A stretch of DNA of 51,775 bases from Massilia cavernae (GCF_003590855.1 NZ_QYUP01000043.1:1-51775), one strand, 5' to 3'. Counted from the stretch's first letter, positions 38,422 through 48,185 are shown. Notes: generated by a model not told the origin, from the sequence alone. Numbers and translations are program-made.

Positions 38422-38745
38422 TTAGCTGTCGAACGGGACGCGAATGTCGGTCACCGCGGAATCGGGCGCGACGTGCAGCGCCCGCAACGCATCCTGCGTC
38501 ACAGCGGCGAACACCGGCGCTGCCACCTTCCCGCCGAAATACCCGCCCACGGTCGGCTCATCGACCATCACCGCGACGATGATGCGCGGATCGGAAACCG
38601 GCGCGAAACCGACGAAGGCCGACACGTACCGGTTGGCGTACTTGCCGTTGACGGGTTTGTGCGCGGTACTGGTTTTGCCGGCCACGCGATAGCCCGGCAC
38701 CTGCGCCCGCGGCGCCGTGCCATGCGGGCCGGCGGCCAGCTCCAT
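38422..38745 (-). pseudogene. 3' fragment of ftsI (penicillin-binding protein 3)
   Basis: About 105 residues of the C-terminal transpeptidase region of FtsI: MELAAGPHGTAPRAQVPGYR, VAGKTSTAHKPVNGKYANRY, VSAFVGFAPVSDPRIIVAVM, VDEPTVGGYFGGKVAAPVFA. The KTGT box reads KTST. The upstream 80 per cent of the gene is missing, including the membrane helix and the SxxK site, so no enzyme can be made. It is followed by another truncated gene. A 50-base copy of its start lies at 32940-32990. Confidence 0.8.
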
Positions 38746-38840
38746 CCAACGTCGGCACTGCGAAGCTGGCGCTGCGGATGCAGCCGCGGCAGATGTGGAG
38801 CACTGCAGGCCCTTGCCGGTAGCGGTGCGGGTCGCCGCCT

Positions 38841-39235
38841 TCACTTTCGTTCATCCGACAGTTCGCCAAAGGCGCCGGTGTCGGCGTCCGGCACCGGCAC
38901 CGGCAGCGCGAGCGGATCGCGAGCAGGCGCAGCGAAAAGCCGGCGGCGAGCGCCACGCCGGTGGCAAGGTCGGGGTCCGTGCCGAAGTGAAGCAGGCCCA
39001 CGTAAAGCATGCCGGTGACCAGCGAAACCGTCGCATACAGGTCGCGCCGCAGTACCAGCGGCACCTGGTTGCACAGGAGGTCGCGCAGCAGGCCGCCGAA
39101 GACGCCGGTAATCATCCCCATCACAACCACCACCGCGACATGGGCGCCGATGGCGGCGGCGATATCGCAGCCGATGATGGCAGACGTCACCAGTCCGAGC
39201 GCGTCCAAGAGCAGGAACGCCCGTTTCAAATGATG
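38841..39235 (-). pseudogene. fragment of a TRIC/UPF0126 membrane protein gene (YicG-like)
   Basis: The C-terminal two thirds of a trimeric intracellular cation channel/UPF0126 protein: LKRAFLLLDALGLVTSAIIG, VVVVMGMITGVFGGLLRDLL, CNQVPLVLRRDLYATVSLVT, ATGVALAAGFSLRLLAIR. A frameshift close to the end moves the final residues (LPVPVPDADTGAFGELSDER) to another frame. The N-terminal helices are missing; the fragment begins abruptly where the argP fragment on the other strand ends. It cannot give a normal channel. Confidence 0.75.
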
Positions 39236-39254
39236 CAGCGAGCTTGCCAGCAAG

Positions 39255-39469
39255 GCGGCGGCCACGCGCGTTACGGCCTGGGCTACGCGATGGTGCCCGA
39301 ATGGCTGCTTGATGCGGCCGGCGGCGAGCAGTATCCGCTGGTCTGCCTGGCGCCCAATCATCCCACCGATGTCGCCCTGTACTGGCATGCGTGGAAGCTG
39401 CAATCGCCGCGCATGGAGTGGCTGTCCAGGCAGATCATCGAGGCTGCACGCACGCGATTGAGGCAGTAG
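39255..39469 (+). pseudogene. 3' fragment of argP (LysR-family)
   Basis: About 70 residues matching the C-terminus of the LysR regulator ArgP/IciA: YGLGYAMVPEWLLDAAGGEQ, YPLVCLAPNHPTDVALYWHA, WKLQSPRMEWLSRQIIEAAR, ending at TAG. The helix-turn-helix and most of the effector domain are absent. It meets the TRIC fragment head to head at about 39240. Confidence 0.7.
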
Positions 39470-39495
39470 CCGGCCCAAGGAACGCTCACGCTGCG

Positions 39496-40395
39496 TCAGC
39501 GCCCGGCTTGCCGCATGAGCCAGCCAGAAAATAACGCCAGCGCGGGCTTGGCGTCGACGCGCTCCGGCGTAACCAGGTAATACGCGCGGCTCCCGTGCAC
39601 CGCTGTGTCGCACACCTGGCGCAGTTCACCGCTCGCCAGTTCCGATTCGATCAGGATGGCGGGCAGCAGTGCAACGCCCAACCCGTGTGCGGCTCCTGTA
39701 GTCAGCATCGAGAAGAGCTCGAAACGCGGACCGCGAAGCGCCAGTTCGTTGGTCACATCCATGGCATCAAACCATTGGCGCCACGCATCCGGTCGCGTAC
39801 TCTGCTGTAGCAGCGGCAAATCCACCAGGTCGCGCGCGTGCCAACGACGCCGTCCGGCGAGCAGCTTCGGGCTGGCGACCGGGATGATCCGTTCGTCGAT
39901 AAGGTGGATCGCGCTGGTTCCCGGCCAGTTCGCCAGCTGTTCCGGGGTGCCCGCATACAGCGCCGCATCGAACTCGGTGTCGCCGAACATGAATGGACGT
40001 GTGCGTGAATCGATGTGCACCGTCATTTCCGGATACTGGTCGTAAAGTCCTGGCAGGCGCGGCATCAGCCAGCGCGTCGCAAACGTCGGAACGGCAGCCA
40101 GCGATATGGCTTGCCTGCCGCCTTGGCGGGACATGGTATCGAGCGTGTCGCGCTCAAGACCATCGAGGCGGGGTGCGACCTGCCGTGCATAGTTCGCGCC
40201 GGCTTCGGTGAGCGCGACGCCATGGCCGGTGCGGGTGAACAGTTTTAACCCGAGATACCCCTCAAGCGTCGCAATCTGGCGAGAAACGGCACTCTGGGTC
40301 AAGGCAAGTTCACGCGCGGCGTCGGTATAGCTTTGGTGCCGCGCCGCAGCGTCGAAACAGATCAGCGCTTTAAGCATTGGAATTTTTCGTGACAT
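39496..40395 (-). CDS. LysR-family regulator (GcvA-like), probable regulator of gcdH
   Basis: A 299-residue LysR regulator of the GcvA-like group. The N-terminal region FDAAARHQSYTDAARELALT, QSAVSRQIATLEGYLGLKLF holds the helix-turn-helix. The gene is divergent from gcdH with a 151-base gap, the common arrangement of a glutarate-pathway regulator (GcdR type). The effector is likely to be glutarate or glutaryl-CoA by context. The C-terminus is complete. Confidence 0.88.
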   Translation of the reverse strand: MSRKIPMLKALICFDAAARHQSYTDAARELALTQSAVSRQIATLEGYLGLKLFTRTGHGVALTEAGANYARQVAPRLDGLERDTLDTMSRQGGRQAISLAAVPTFATRWLMPRLPGLYDQYPEMTVHIDSRTRPFMFGDTEFDAALYAGTPEQLANWPGTSAIHLIDERIIPVASPKLLAGRRRWHARDLVDLPLLQQSTRPDAWRQWFDAMDVTNELALRGPRFELFSMLTTGAAHGLGVALLPAILIESELASGELRQVCDTAVHGSRAYYLVTPERVDAKPALALFSGWLMRQAGR

Positions 40396-40546
40396 ACATC
40401 CTCAATTCGTCATATCGGCCCAGCGGTCCCGCTTTTTGGGTGACACCGCGATATGATATTTTCGCATAGCTGTGTTCAGTTTTATCGTTTGCCTAAAGGC
40501 GGTGGAGACAATTAACATCGCCCCATCCAAACATAGATGAGACATC

Positions 40547-41725
40547 ATGAGCAAAACCACCTTCCAATGGAATGACCCTTTGCTGCTCGACCAGCAGCTC
40601 ACTGGCGACGAACGCGCTGTGCGCGACGCCGCCCGCGAATACTGCCAGGGCAGCCTCGCGCCGCGCGTGCTGGAATCGTTCCGCCATGCGCACACCGATA
40701 GCGGGATTTTCCGCGAGATGGGCGAGCTGGGCCTGCTCGGTTCGTCGATTCCCGAGCAGTACGGCGGCGCCGGGCTGAATTATGTCTGCTACGGCCTCGC
40801 TGCCCGCGAAGTGGAACGTGTCGATTCGGGCTACCGTTCGATGATGAGCGTGCAGTCGTCGCTGGTGATGGTTCCGATCTACGAGTTCGGCTCCGAGGCA
40901 ACCAGGCAGAAGTACCTGCCCAAGCTGGCGCGCGGCGAATGGATCGGCTGCTTCGGCCTGACCGAACCCGATCACGGCTCCGATCCGGGAAGCATGGTCA
41001 CCCGTGCGCGCAAAGTGGCGGGCGGCTATAGCCTGACCGGCGCCAAGATGTGGATCACCAACAGCCCGATCGCTGACGTGTTCGTGGTGTGGGCCAAGGA
41101 CGACGAAGGCGCGATCCGCGGCTTCGTACTGGAAAAAGGCTGGAAAGGCCTGAGCGCCCCCGAAATCCATGGCAAGTTCGGCCTGCGCGCAAGCATCACC
41201 GGCGAAATCGTCATGGACGAAGTATTCTGCCCCGAAGAAAACGCCTTCCCTGACGTGCGCGGCCTGCGTGGCCCCTTCACTTGCCTGAACAGCGCACGCT
41301 ACGGCATCGCGTGGGGCGCGCTCGGCGCGGCCGAGGACTGTTACTTCCGCGCCCGGCAGTACACGATGGACCGCAAGCAGTTCGGCCGTCCCCTGGCAGC
41401 CAATCAGCTGGTGCAGAAAAAGCTGGCTGACATGCTGACCGAAATCACCATGGGCCTGCAAGGCTGCCTGCGGCTGGGCCACATGAAGGACGAAGGCAAT
41501 GCCGCTGTCGAACTGACGTCGATCATGAAGCGCAACAGCTGCGGCAAGGCACTGGACATCGCCCGGATGGCGCGCGACATGATGGGTGGTAACGGCATCA
41601 GCGACGAATTCGGCGTCATCCGCCACATGGTGAACCTCGAAGTGGTCAACACCTACGAGGGTACCCATGACGTGCACGCGCTGATCATCGGCCGCGCCAT
41701 CACCGGCATTGCCGCATTCAGCTGA
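40547..41725 (+). CDS. gcdH: glutaryl-CoA dehydrogenase
   Basis: An acyl-CoA dehydrogenase of 392 residues that oxidises and decarboxylates glutaryl-CoA to crotonyl-CoA in lysine, tryptophan and glutarate breakdown. Signatures are [55 protein letters not shown], the Arg-containing [20 protein letters not shown], and the catalytic Glu in [19 protein letters not shown]. The ATG is preceded by a weak GAGA. It is followed one base later by the CoA-transferase gene, so they form an operon. Confidence 0.95.
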   Translation: MSKTTFQWNDPLLLDQQLTGDERAVRDAAREYCQGSLAPRVLESFRHAHTDSGIFREMGELGLLGSSIPEQYGGAGLNYVCYGLAAREVERVDSGYRSMMSVQSSLVMVPIYEFGSEATRQKYLPKLARGEWIGCFGLTEPDHGSDPGSMVTRARKVAGGYSLTGAKMWITNSPIADVFVVWAKDDEGAIRGFVLEKGWKGLSAPEIHGKFGLRASITGEIVMDEVFCPEENAFPDVRGLRGPFTCLNSARYGIAWGALGAAEDCYFRARQYTMDRKQFGRPLAANQLVQKKLADMLTEITMGLQGCLRLGHMKDEGNAAVELTSIMKRNSCGKALDIARMARDMMGGNGISDEFGVIRHMVNLEVVNTYEGTHDVHALIIGRAITGIAAFS

Positions 41726-41726
41726 C

Positions 41727-42944
41727 ATGGCCACCCCACTGCGCGCCGCCCCGCTGAGCGGCATCAGGGTGCTCGACCTGTCGCGCATCCTGGCGGGGCC
41801 CTGGGCCAGCCAGATGCTGGGCGACCTGGGCGCCGACGTGGTCAAGGTGGAGCAGCCTGGTCGCGGCGACGACACGCGCTCGTGGGGGCCGCCCTACCTC
41901 AAGGACGAGGACGGCAACAGTACCGGCGAAACGGCGTACTTCCTGTGCGCGAACCGCAACAAGCGCTCGCTCGCGATCGACTTCGCGACCGAAGCAGGCC
42001 AGGCGCTGGTGCGCCAGTTGGCCCTCAAGGCTGACGTGGTGGTGGAGAACTTCAAGCACGGGGGCCTCAAGCAGTACTCGCTCGACGCCGAATCGCTGCT
42101 CGCCGCCAACCCGCGGCTGGTGTACTGCTCGATTACCGGCTTCGGCCAGACCGGGCCTTATGCAGCGCGCGCCGGCTACGATTTCCTGATCCAGGGCATG
42201 GGCGGGCTGATGAGCGTCACCGGCGCCGCCGACGGCGAACCGGGCGCGGGGCCGCAAAAGGTCGGCGTGGCCCAGATCGACATCCTGACCGGCTTGTACG
42301 CCACGGTGGCCATCCAGGCCGCGCTGGCCGAACGCGAACGCTCAGGACTGGGCCAGCACATCGACCTCGCCTTGCTCGACGTGCAGGTTGCCTGCCTCGC
42401 CAACCAGGGCTCCAACTACCTGGCCGGCGGCTCCCTGCCCGGACGCATGGGTAACGCGCATCCCAACATCGCGCCGTACCAGGACTTCCCGACCGCCGAT
42501 GGCGACATGATCCTCGCTGTCGGCAACGACGCGCAGTTCGCGCGCTTCTGCACTTGCGCCGGTCATCCGGAGTGGGCCAGCGACGCGCGCTTTGCGACCA
42601 ACGCACTGCGCGTAGCGAACCGCGCCGTGATGATCCCGCTGTTGCGCCAGGCTACCGTGATGCGCACGACAGCCGAATGGATCGCCCTGCTGGAAGCGCA
42701 CGCGGTGCCGTGCGGGCCGATCAACCGGATCGACCAGGTCTTTGCCGATCCACAGGTGCAGGCGCGCGGCCTGCGGATCGAGCTTGGGCATGCGCTCGCC
42801 GGCCGGGTGCCGCTGGTCGCCAATCCGGTACGCCTGTCGGCATCACCGGTCAGCTACCGGCGTCCGCCGCCCCTGCTTGGACAGCACACCGACGAAGTCC
42901 TGGCCGAATGGCTAGGCATCGGCAGCGCGGCGGCGCCTGCCTAG
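41727..42944 (+). CDS. CaiB/BaiF-type CoA-transferase (probably glutarate)
   Basis: A class III CoA-transferase of 405 residues. The N-terminal GIRVLDLSRILAGPWASQML, GDLGADVVKVEQPGRGDDTR, and ANRNKRSLAIDF are standard, as are VYCSITGFGQTGPYAARAGY and GLGQHIDLALLDVQVACLAN. Coupled to gcdH, it most likely activates glutarate to glutaryl-CoA with succinyl-CoA, as the human SUGCT homologue does. The ATG at 41727 overlaps no coding sequence and fits the domain start; an in-frame ATG at 41709 lies within gcdH. The last four bases overlap the converging LysR gene. Confidence 0.93.
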   Translation: MATPLRAAPLSGIRVLDLSRILAGPWASQMLGDLGADVVKVEQPGRGDDTRSWGPPYLKDEDGNSTGETAYFLCANRNKRSLAIDFATEAGQALVRQLALKADVVVENFKHGGLKQYSLDAESLLAANPRLVYCSITGFGQTGPYAARAGYDFLIQGMGGLMSVTGAADGEPGAGPQKVGVAQIDILTGLYATVAIQAALAERERSGLGQHIDLALLDVQVACLANQGSNYLAGGSLPGRMGNAHPNIAPYQDFPTADGDMILAVGNDAQFARFCTCAGHPEWASDARFATNALRVANRAVMIPLLRQATVMRTTAEWIALLEAHAVPCGPINRIDQVFADPQVQARGLRIELGHALAGRVPLVANPVRLSASPVSYRRPPPLLGQHTDEVLAEWLGIGSAAAPA

Positions 42945-43873
42945 CGCGTGGCCGCGCTGGCGGCGAGCGCACGGCGGTACTTGTGCGCCGCCACCCTCAG
43001 GGCGTCGATGGTCGCCATGGTGGCTTCGCTGAAGGTGGTGTTGCGGCGGTAGAAGAGCGCAATCGGCCGTTCCCACATGAAGCCTTCCGTCATCAGGCAG
43101 GACAGCGCGCCGCTATCGATATCGGACTCCACCAGCTGCTTTGGCAAAAGGGACAGGTAGGGACTGGAGATCAATATTGTCTTGCAGAAATCGAGCGAGG
43201 TGGTGGTGATCTTCGGGGCCGGCACCGGCAAGCCGCGGGTCACGAACGCGTCGCGCCAGCCCGCTTCCACCTCGCCCAGGAATTTGCCGAGGATCCAGTC
43301 GCTCTGGCATAGCAGTTCCGGCGCCGGCGCACGCATCTGCGCCAGCGGATGCTGGTTGCCGGCCACCACGCAGTACAGCTCCGTGCCCAGCGTTTCCCGT
43401 TCAATCCCCTCGTACACCACCGAACCATTGTCGATCCCGACGAACAAATCCATCTCGCCGTTCATCAGGCTGTGCGCCGCCGATGGCAAGGCGCCGGCAA
43501 TCACGTCGAGGTGGAGATGGCCGCGGTCGCGCTGCAGCGACAGCACCGCTTCCGATACCAGCTGGGTCGATGCGGTCGGGCTCGATCCAAGGCGCACGCT
43601 CGCCCTCCTGCCGGCCAGTGCGTCGTCCACCTGACGCTGGAAACCGGCAGACTCGGCCAGGATATTGTGTGCGTAATGAACCAGCGAGCGGCCCAAGGCG
43701 GTGGGAACCGCGGCGCGCTGGTCGCGTTCCAGCAGTTGCACGCCAACCGACTGTTCCAGCCCCTGTATGTGGCGGCTGATGGCTTGCTGCGAGACGCCCA
43801 TTTGTTCGGCCGCGCGCGAAAAACTGGGGTTTTCGACGACGGCCAGGAAGAAGCGCAAGTCGCGAAGTTCCAT
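42941..43873 (-). CDS. LysR-family transcriptional regulator
   Basis: A 310-residue LysR regulator of the CbbR/CysB-like branch. The helix-turn-helix lies in ENPSFSRAAEQMGVSQQAIS, RHIQGLEQSVGVQLLERDQR. The ligand domain reads VRLGSSPTASTQLVSEAVLS. It converges on the CoA-transferase gene with a four-base overlap of stops (CTAG), so a target cannot be inferred by divergence. The region upstream leads to the patatin gene 271 bases away. The effector is unknown. Confidence 0.88.
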   Translation of the reverse strand: MELRDLRFFLAVVENPSFSRAAEQMGVSQQAISRHIQGLEQSVGVQLLERDQRAAVPTALGRSLVHYAHNILAESAGFQRQVDDALAGRRASVRLGSSPTASTQLVSEAVLSLQRDRGHLHLDVIAGALPSAAHSLMNGEMDLFVGIDNGSVVYEGIERETLGTELYCVVAGNQHPLAQMRAPAPELLCQSDWILGKFLGEVEAGWRDAFVTRGLPVPAPKITTTSLDFCKTILISSPYLSLLPKQLVESDIDSGALSCLMTEGFMWERPIALFYRRNTTFSEATMATIDALRVAAHKYRRALAASAATR

Positions 43874-44049
43874 AGATACCCGGGTAAAAAGTGTGAACGT
43901 TACATTAATTTATCAGCGGTGGCCAGTGACGGCCCGGCTACACGTGTCGAAGTAGGATGCATGACACTTGGCAGCGCGAATCGGCAGCGCGGCAGCGGGC
44001 ATGCCGCCATCTTGGACCTGGCAAGGCAGTAGTCGCGGAAACTGAAACG

Positions 44050-44144
44050 TGGCAGTCTTCGATATACGGGACACCGCCACCAGAGTGGCAGCAGGTTCGC
44101 GTTGAGAATAGAATGATCGTGCCTCTTCCACGGGGAAATCGGCT
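44050..44144 (+). promoter_or_regulatory. upstream control block of patatin gene 1
   Basis: About 95 bases that recur almost unchanged before the second patatin gene. They contain the inverted repeat GCCAC-CAGA-GTGGC (44076-44089), a -24/-12-like TGGCAGCAGGTTCGC (44086-44100, GG and GC ten bases apart), and TAGAAT (44109-44114). Either a sigma-54-like promoter or an operator/-10 arrangement fits. A GGGGAAA lies before the ATG. Confidence 0.5.
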
Positions 44145-46601
44145 ATGAAACAGAAAGAATTACGGTTGGCAATCGTATTCTTCGGCGGCGTTTCGCTTGC
44201 CGTCTATCAGCATGGCATTAACCGCGAAATCCTGAACCTGGTGCGTGCGTCGAAGCTGTACCACCGCGACGACCGCGAAACCGACACCACGCCGATGTCG
44301 CTGCGCACCCACTATCCCGACGAGCCGGAGCAATCGACGGGCGACATCTATTATCGTTTCCTGGAGGCAGTCGGCCAGCAACTCGACTTGCGGGTGCTCG
44401 TCGACGTCATTTCAGGCTCCTCGGCGGGCGCGATGAACGGCGTCGCACTCAGCCGGGCGCTCGCGCACGATCTCAGCCTGGCGCCATTGACCGACATGTG
44501 GCTGGCCGAGGCGGACATCGCCGAACTGCTGGATCCCGAAGCCAGGGCCAAGCGCTGGAGCAAGTGGATGTTCTGGCCGCTCGTCGGCCCCCTGCTTTCG
44601 CGGCTTAAGCGCGAAGGCCTCATCATCGGCCAGGTCAACGCCGAAATGCGGGAACGGGCCTCCTTGCTCCTGCGCTCGCGCTGGTTCAAGCCCCCGCTGG
44701 ACGGGCGCCGGCTCTCCTCCCTGATCCTCGACGGCCTCACCACGATGGAACGCCAGCCAGCTTCCGCCGACTCCCTGCTCCCGCCCGGCACGCGGCTCGA
44801 CCTGCTGGTCACGGTGACCGATTTCCGCGGCCTGGACCGTTCGATCTTCATACATGATCCACCGATGCTGACCGAGCGCGAGCACCGGCGCCCGCTCCAC
44901 TTCCAGCTCAATCGCGACAAGGGTGGACACCTGCGCAGCGACTTCGATCTCGACAGCGTGCCGTCGCTCGCGTTCGCGGCACGGGCATCGGCTTCCTATC
45001 CGGGGGCTTTCCCTCCGGCCCAGTTGCGCGAAATGGACGACCTGCTGGCTACGCGGCACCGTCCATGGCCGGCGCGCGCGCACTTCCTGAAGCATAATTT
45101 CGGCGGCTACAGCGCCCAGCGCAAGGATCCCGAGGAGGCCGTGCTGGTCGACGGCAGCATCCTCGACAACAAGCCGATCATGGCCACGCTCGAAGCAATC
45201 CGCGCGCAGAGCGCATTCCGCGAAGTCGACCGCCGCCTGATCTTCATCGACCCGCACTCCCAGCTCGACAAGCCGGCCCCGGGCACGGGCGTGCCGGGCT
45301 TCTTCGCGACCCTGCGCGGGGCGCTGTCCGACCTGCCCCGCACCGATCCGACCTACAAGGAGCTGGCGGACGTCGGCCGCTACAACAAGCAGGTGCGGCG
45401 GCTGAAGCAAGGCATTTTTTACGCCCGGCCGCAGGTGGAGAAATTGATCGACCAGGCGACCGACGGAAAGTTCAGGGGCAAGTTCACCATCAACGACCTG
45501 CGCCAGTGGCGCCTGCGTTCGACGAACGCCTTGGCGACCACGCCGATCGTTTACGATTCCTACATGCGTACGCTGGTGCTGGAAGCGCTGGACTTTGTGG
45601 TCGACCTGATCGTCGGTGCGTGCGGATTTCCAAGGGAATCGACCGCCACGCACCACGTGCAGGAGGCGGTGGAACTGTGGGCGTCAAAGCACGAGATCCT
45701 GCTTGCCGACTCCTACCGGGTGGCGGAAGACGCCAATGAAAACGTCGACATGCCCGCGTTTGCGCAAATGGTGATCAACTTCGGCGTCGTGTACAAGAAA
45801 CGCCGTTTGAATTTCGTGCTGCACGAGCTCAACGACCTGTATGGGAGCACCGGGCCGGAGGCGTCCTGCGTGACCGCGGATGACGACCTCGACCTGATCA
45901 ACATTCAAATCCACAAACTCATCGACGCGATGTCGATGTACGACAGTACCGATTTCCTCAGCGAGCAGGCGGTTGCCATGTGCCGCAAGCTGTTCATGCC
46001 CATCACCGCGGGACCGGAGGTCGACGTCGAACAGTTCGTCGCCGGCCAGGATGCGGACCTGACTGGCCTGGTGCGGCGTTTGGCCATCGAATGCGACCTG
46101 GCCGCCAAGAACGACGATGCCGATGGACTCTTGTCGTCCCCGCTGTTGCTGAGTCTCGAACCGCACTGCCGCGCGGCCATCCTCACCGGCTATCTCGGCT
46201 ACTTTTACTGGGACGTGATCCTGCACCCTGTCGTCAGTGCGCTGGCGCTGGAGACAGGGCCGATCGAAGAGATCCTGGTTGACCGGATCAGCCCCGACGA
46301 CGCGCTCAGCCTTGCGCCGCCCGGCAATACGCGCGTCCTGCTGGGCGGGACCTTTGCCGGATTCGGCGGTTTCCTCAACCGCGCGACGCGGGAAAACGAC
46401 TACCTGTGGGGGCGCTTGCATGCGGTTGACCGGCTGTTCGATATCCTGGCCAGTACCTTGCCGGTACCAATCCGGGTCACAATCGACTTCCAGGCTTTGA
46501 AGAAGGAGGGATTCGAACGCGTGATCGACGAGGAGGCGCCGCGGCTCAAGCTCATTCCTGATCTTGTGTCGCAAATTCGGGCTTCGATTGCCGCGCTGTG
46601 A
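44145..46601 (+). CDS. large patatin-like phospholipase family protein, copy 1
   Basis: An 818-residue cytoplasmic protein with an N-terminal patatin domain and a long C-terminal region of the DUF3376/TIGR03607 type. The oxyanion loop is FFGGVSLAVYQHG (12-24), the nucleophile motif GSSAG (91-95, Ser93) and the catalytic Asp in VDGSILDN (Asp336). It should hydrolyse ester bonds in lipids, but the natural substrate is unknown. The family is typically long and without a signal peptide, as here. A second copy starts at 48366. Runs of near-identity alternate with more divergent stretches, which suggests gene conversion. Confidence 0.9.
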   Translation: MKQKELRLAIVFFGGVSLAVYQHGINREILNLVRASKLYHRDDRETDTTPMSLRTHYPDEPEQSTGDIYYRFLEAVGQQLDLRVLVDVISGSSAGAMNGVALSRALAHDLSLAPLTDMWLAEADIAELLDPEARAKRWSKWMFWPLVGPLLSRLKREGLIIGQVNAEMRERASLLLRSRWFKPPLDGRRLSSLILDGLTTMERQPASADSLLPPGTRLDLLVTVTDFRGLDRSIFIHDPPMLTEREHRRPLHFQLNRDKGGHLRSDFDLDSVPSLAFAARASASYPGAFPPAQLREMDDLLATRHRPWPARAHFLKHNFGGYSAQRKDPEEAVLVDGSILDNKPIMATLEAIRAQSAFREVDRRLIFIDPHSQLDKPAPGTGVPGFFATLRGALSDLPRTDPTYKELADVGRYNKQVRRLKQGIFYARPQVEKLIDQATDGKFRGKFTINDLRQWRLRSTNALATTPIVYDSYMRTLVLEALDFVVDLIVGACGFPRESTATHHVQEAVELWASKHEILLADSYRVAEDANENVDMPAFAQMVINFGVVYKKRRLNFVLHELNDLYGSTGPEASCVTADDDLDLINIQIHKLIDAMSMYDSTDFLSEQAVAMCRKLFMPITAGPEVDVEQFVAGQDADLTGLVRRLAIECDLAAKNDDADGLLSSPLLLSLEPHCRAAILTGYLGYFYWDVILHPVVSALALETGPIEEILVDRISPDDALSLAPPGNTRVLLGGTFAGFGGFLNRATRENDYLWGRLHAVDRLFDILASTLPVPIRVTIDFQALKKEGFERVIDEEAPRLKLIPDLVSQIRASIAAL

Positions 46602-46637
46602 ATCCCTGACGCACCTTGTAGTAGCCGCGGCGCGCCC

Positions 46638-47810
46638 TCATCCGGCAACGCAACGCAACACAGCTTCGTCCGCCAGCACGATGCGGTTGCGCCCCTCGGC
46701 CTTGGCCCGATACAGGGCCGCATCAGCACGCGCCAGCAGGCTGTCGAGGTCTTCCAGTTCGCTCGACTGGCTGGCAATGCCGATACTGAGGGTGCAGCTA
46801 GGTAGCTCGGATACGGCATCGCGCAGCGCCGCCTGGATACGCAATGCCACCGGAATTGCGTCCTTTGCGGATGTTCCAGGCAACAGCGCTACAAATTCCT
46901 CGCCGCCGAAGCGAGCCACCCGATCGCGTTCGCGCAACGCCTGTTGAACCAGCGTCGCCACATGTTGGAGAACACGATCGCCCATCGCATGGCCGTAGCG
47001 ATCATTCACGGCCTTAAAGTGATCCAGGTCAAGCGCCAGAATCGCCAGCGGCCAGTCACCCTGACGCGCATGTATCTGTTTGCGTCCAAAGAATTCGCCG
47101 AACCCGCGCCGGTTCAGGATCCCCGTCAAAGGATCGTGCGTGGAGCGCTGCTCCAGCACCAACTGCAGCCGGCGTGAGGCCAGTACCAGGAAGGCCACGC
47201 TAAGCAACAGGATGACTAGATTGGATATCGCCAGATAGCTGGTTGCCAGCGCCGAGCTTTTCAGCAGGTCCACACTGGCGCCATCGGAAACCAGCGCAGC
47301 CACACCCCGTATCAGTACCAGGGCCGCTTGTACCAGCAGCAGCGCGAAGAAAAAATAGCTGGTGAAATGCCGTTCGCCATAGCGTACAACCAGACGCAAT
47401 TGCACCAAATGCAGCACCAGTTCGGCACATGAGTAGAGTGCCACCCGCATGGCAAAATCCGGGGTCACGAGCAGCCACCAGAGGATGCCTATGAAACAAC
47501 TCCCCCAGACGATGTGGAACAGGCGCCAGCTAGCCGCCTGCCCGTAGAACAATTGGGTACCGATCATTGACAGGCCAATACCCCACAGGAGAGCTGCGTT
47601 GGATGCGGGCACGGACAGCACGTCCGGCAGCGTGCCGCGCAAGGCCAGCATCAAGACAGCCAGCACCATGGCTAGCTGGCCCCATGCCCAATGCCCCACG
47701 CCCTGGACCTCGCTTCGGAAGCTGCGATGAACAGAAAACATGATCATGCTCATGCCGACGCAAGTAAACGCCGTCATAAACATCAGGGTAAATACATCAA
47801 GCGATCTCAT
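46638..47810 (-). CDS. membrane diguanylate cyclase
   Basis: A 390-residue protein with about seven membrane helices (residues 5-215) and a C-terminal GGDEF domain. HDPLTGILNRRGF opens the domain. The active site is GGEEF (302-306), with an RERD inhibitory site five residues before it, so it should make c-di-GMP and be feedback-inhibited. The ATG at 47810 is chosen because MRSLDVFTLMFM begins the first helix; an in-frame ATG at 47864 has no ribosome binding site. It lies antisense between the two patatin genes. What the membrane part senses is unknown. Confidence 0.92.
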   Translation of the reverse strand: MRSLDVFTLMFMTAFTCVGMSMIMFSVHRSFRSEVQGVGHWAWGQLAMVLAVLMLALRGTLPDVLSVPASNAALLWGIGLSMIGTQLFYGQAASWRLFHIVWGSCFIGILWWLLVTPDFAMRVALYSCAELVLHLVQLRLVVRYGERHFTSYFFFALLLVQAALVLIRGVAALVSDGASVDLLKSSALATSYLAISNLVILLLSVAFLVLASRRLQLVLEQRSTHDPLTGILNRRGFGEFFGRKQIHARQGDWPLAILALDLDHFKAVNDRYGHAMGDRVLQHVATLVQQALRERDRVARFGGEEFVALLPGTSAKDAIPVALRIQAALRDAVSELPSCTLSIGIASQSSELEDLDSLLARADAALYRAKAEGRNRIVLADEAVLRCVAG

Positions 47811-47974
47811 TTGATCCGAGCAGGCCCTCTGGCCGGGAAAAAGGTTGGTACGGGGAAATATCATTCACGCGCCGTATTCTATGTTGATTTGCCGTTCCCC
47901 GACACTGTCTCGCCGATGCTCCCGAATCCTCACCCCCTTCGTTGCCGATCTTTCCGATCCATGCAGGGACCCGT

Positions 47975-48185
47975 AACATGCTGCACGAACGGCTGCGTAT
48001 CCCAAGTGCCGCGTCGGAATTCGGCTGCAAGACAACGGTCGTTCACGACGCATGCGCCACACGCGACCTTGAGTTCGGCGGACAGACCGTGCCGGCCGCG
48101 CAGGTCCATGCCCGCGCTGATGTCAGCCCTTGCGTTTGCCTACGCTACGGTGCTGACGACGGACGAACACTTGGCGAACCAAGAC
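47975..48185 (+). pseudogene. fragment of an isochorismatase-family cysteine hydrolase gene
   Basis: Residual coding sequence reads SAASEFGCKTTVVHDACATR, DLEFGGQTVPAAQVHA, then after a frameshift MSALAFAYATVLTTDEHLAN. These are the C-terminal third of a cysteine hydrolase of the isochorismatase family. The N-terminal two thirds are missing. The fragment lies just before the control block of patatin copy 2. Edges are approximate. Confidence 0.7.

Noticed and set aside
43957..44148. 63-codon frame just before patatin copy 1
   Set aside because: It runs through the duplicated promoter block into the patatin start and its sequence is not conserved before copy 2.
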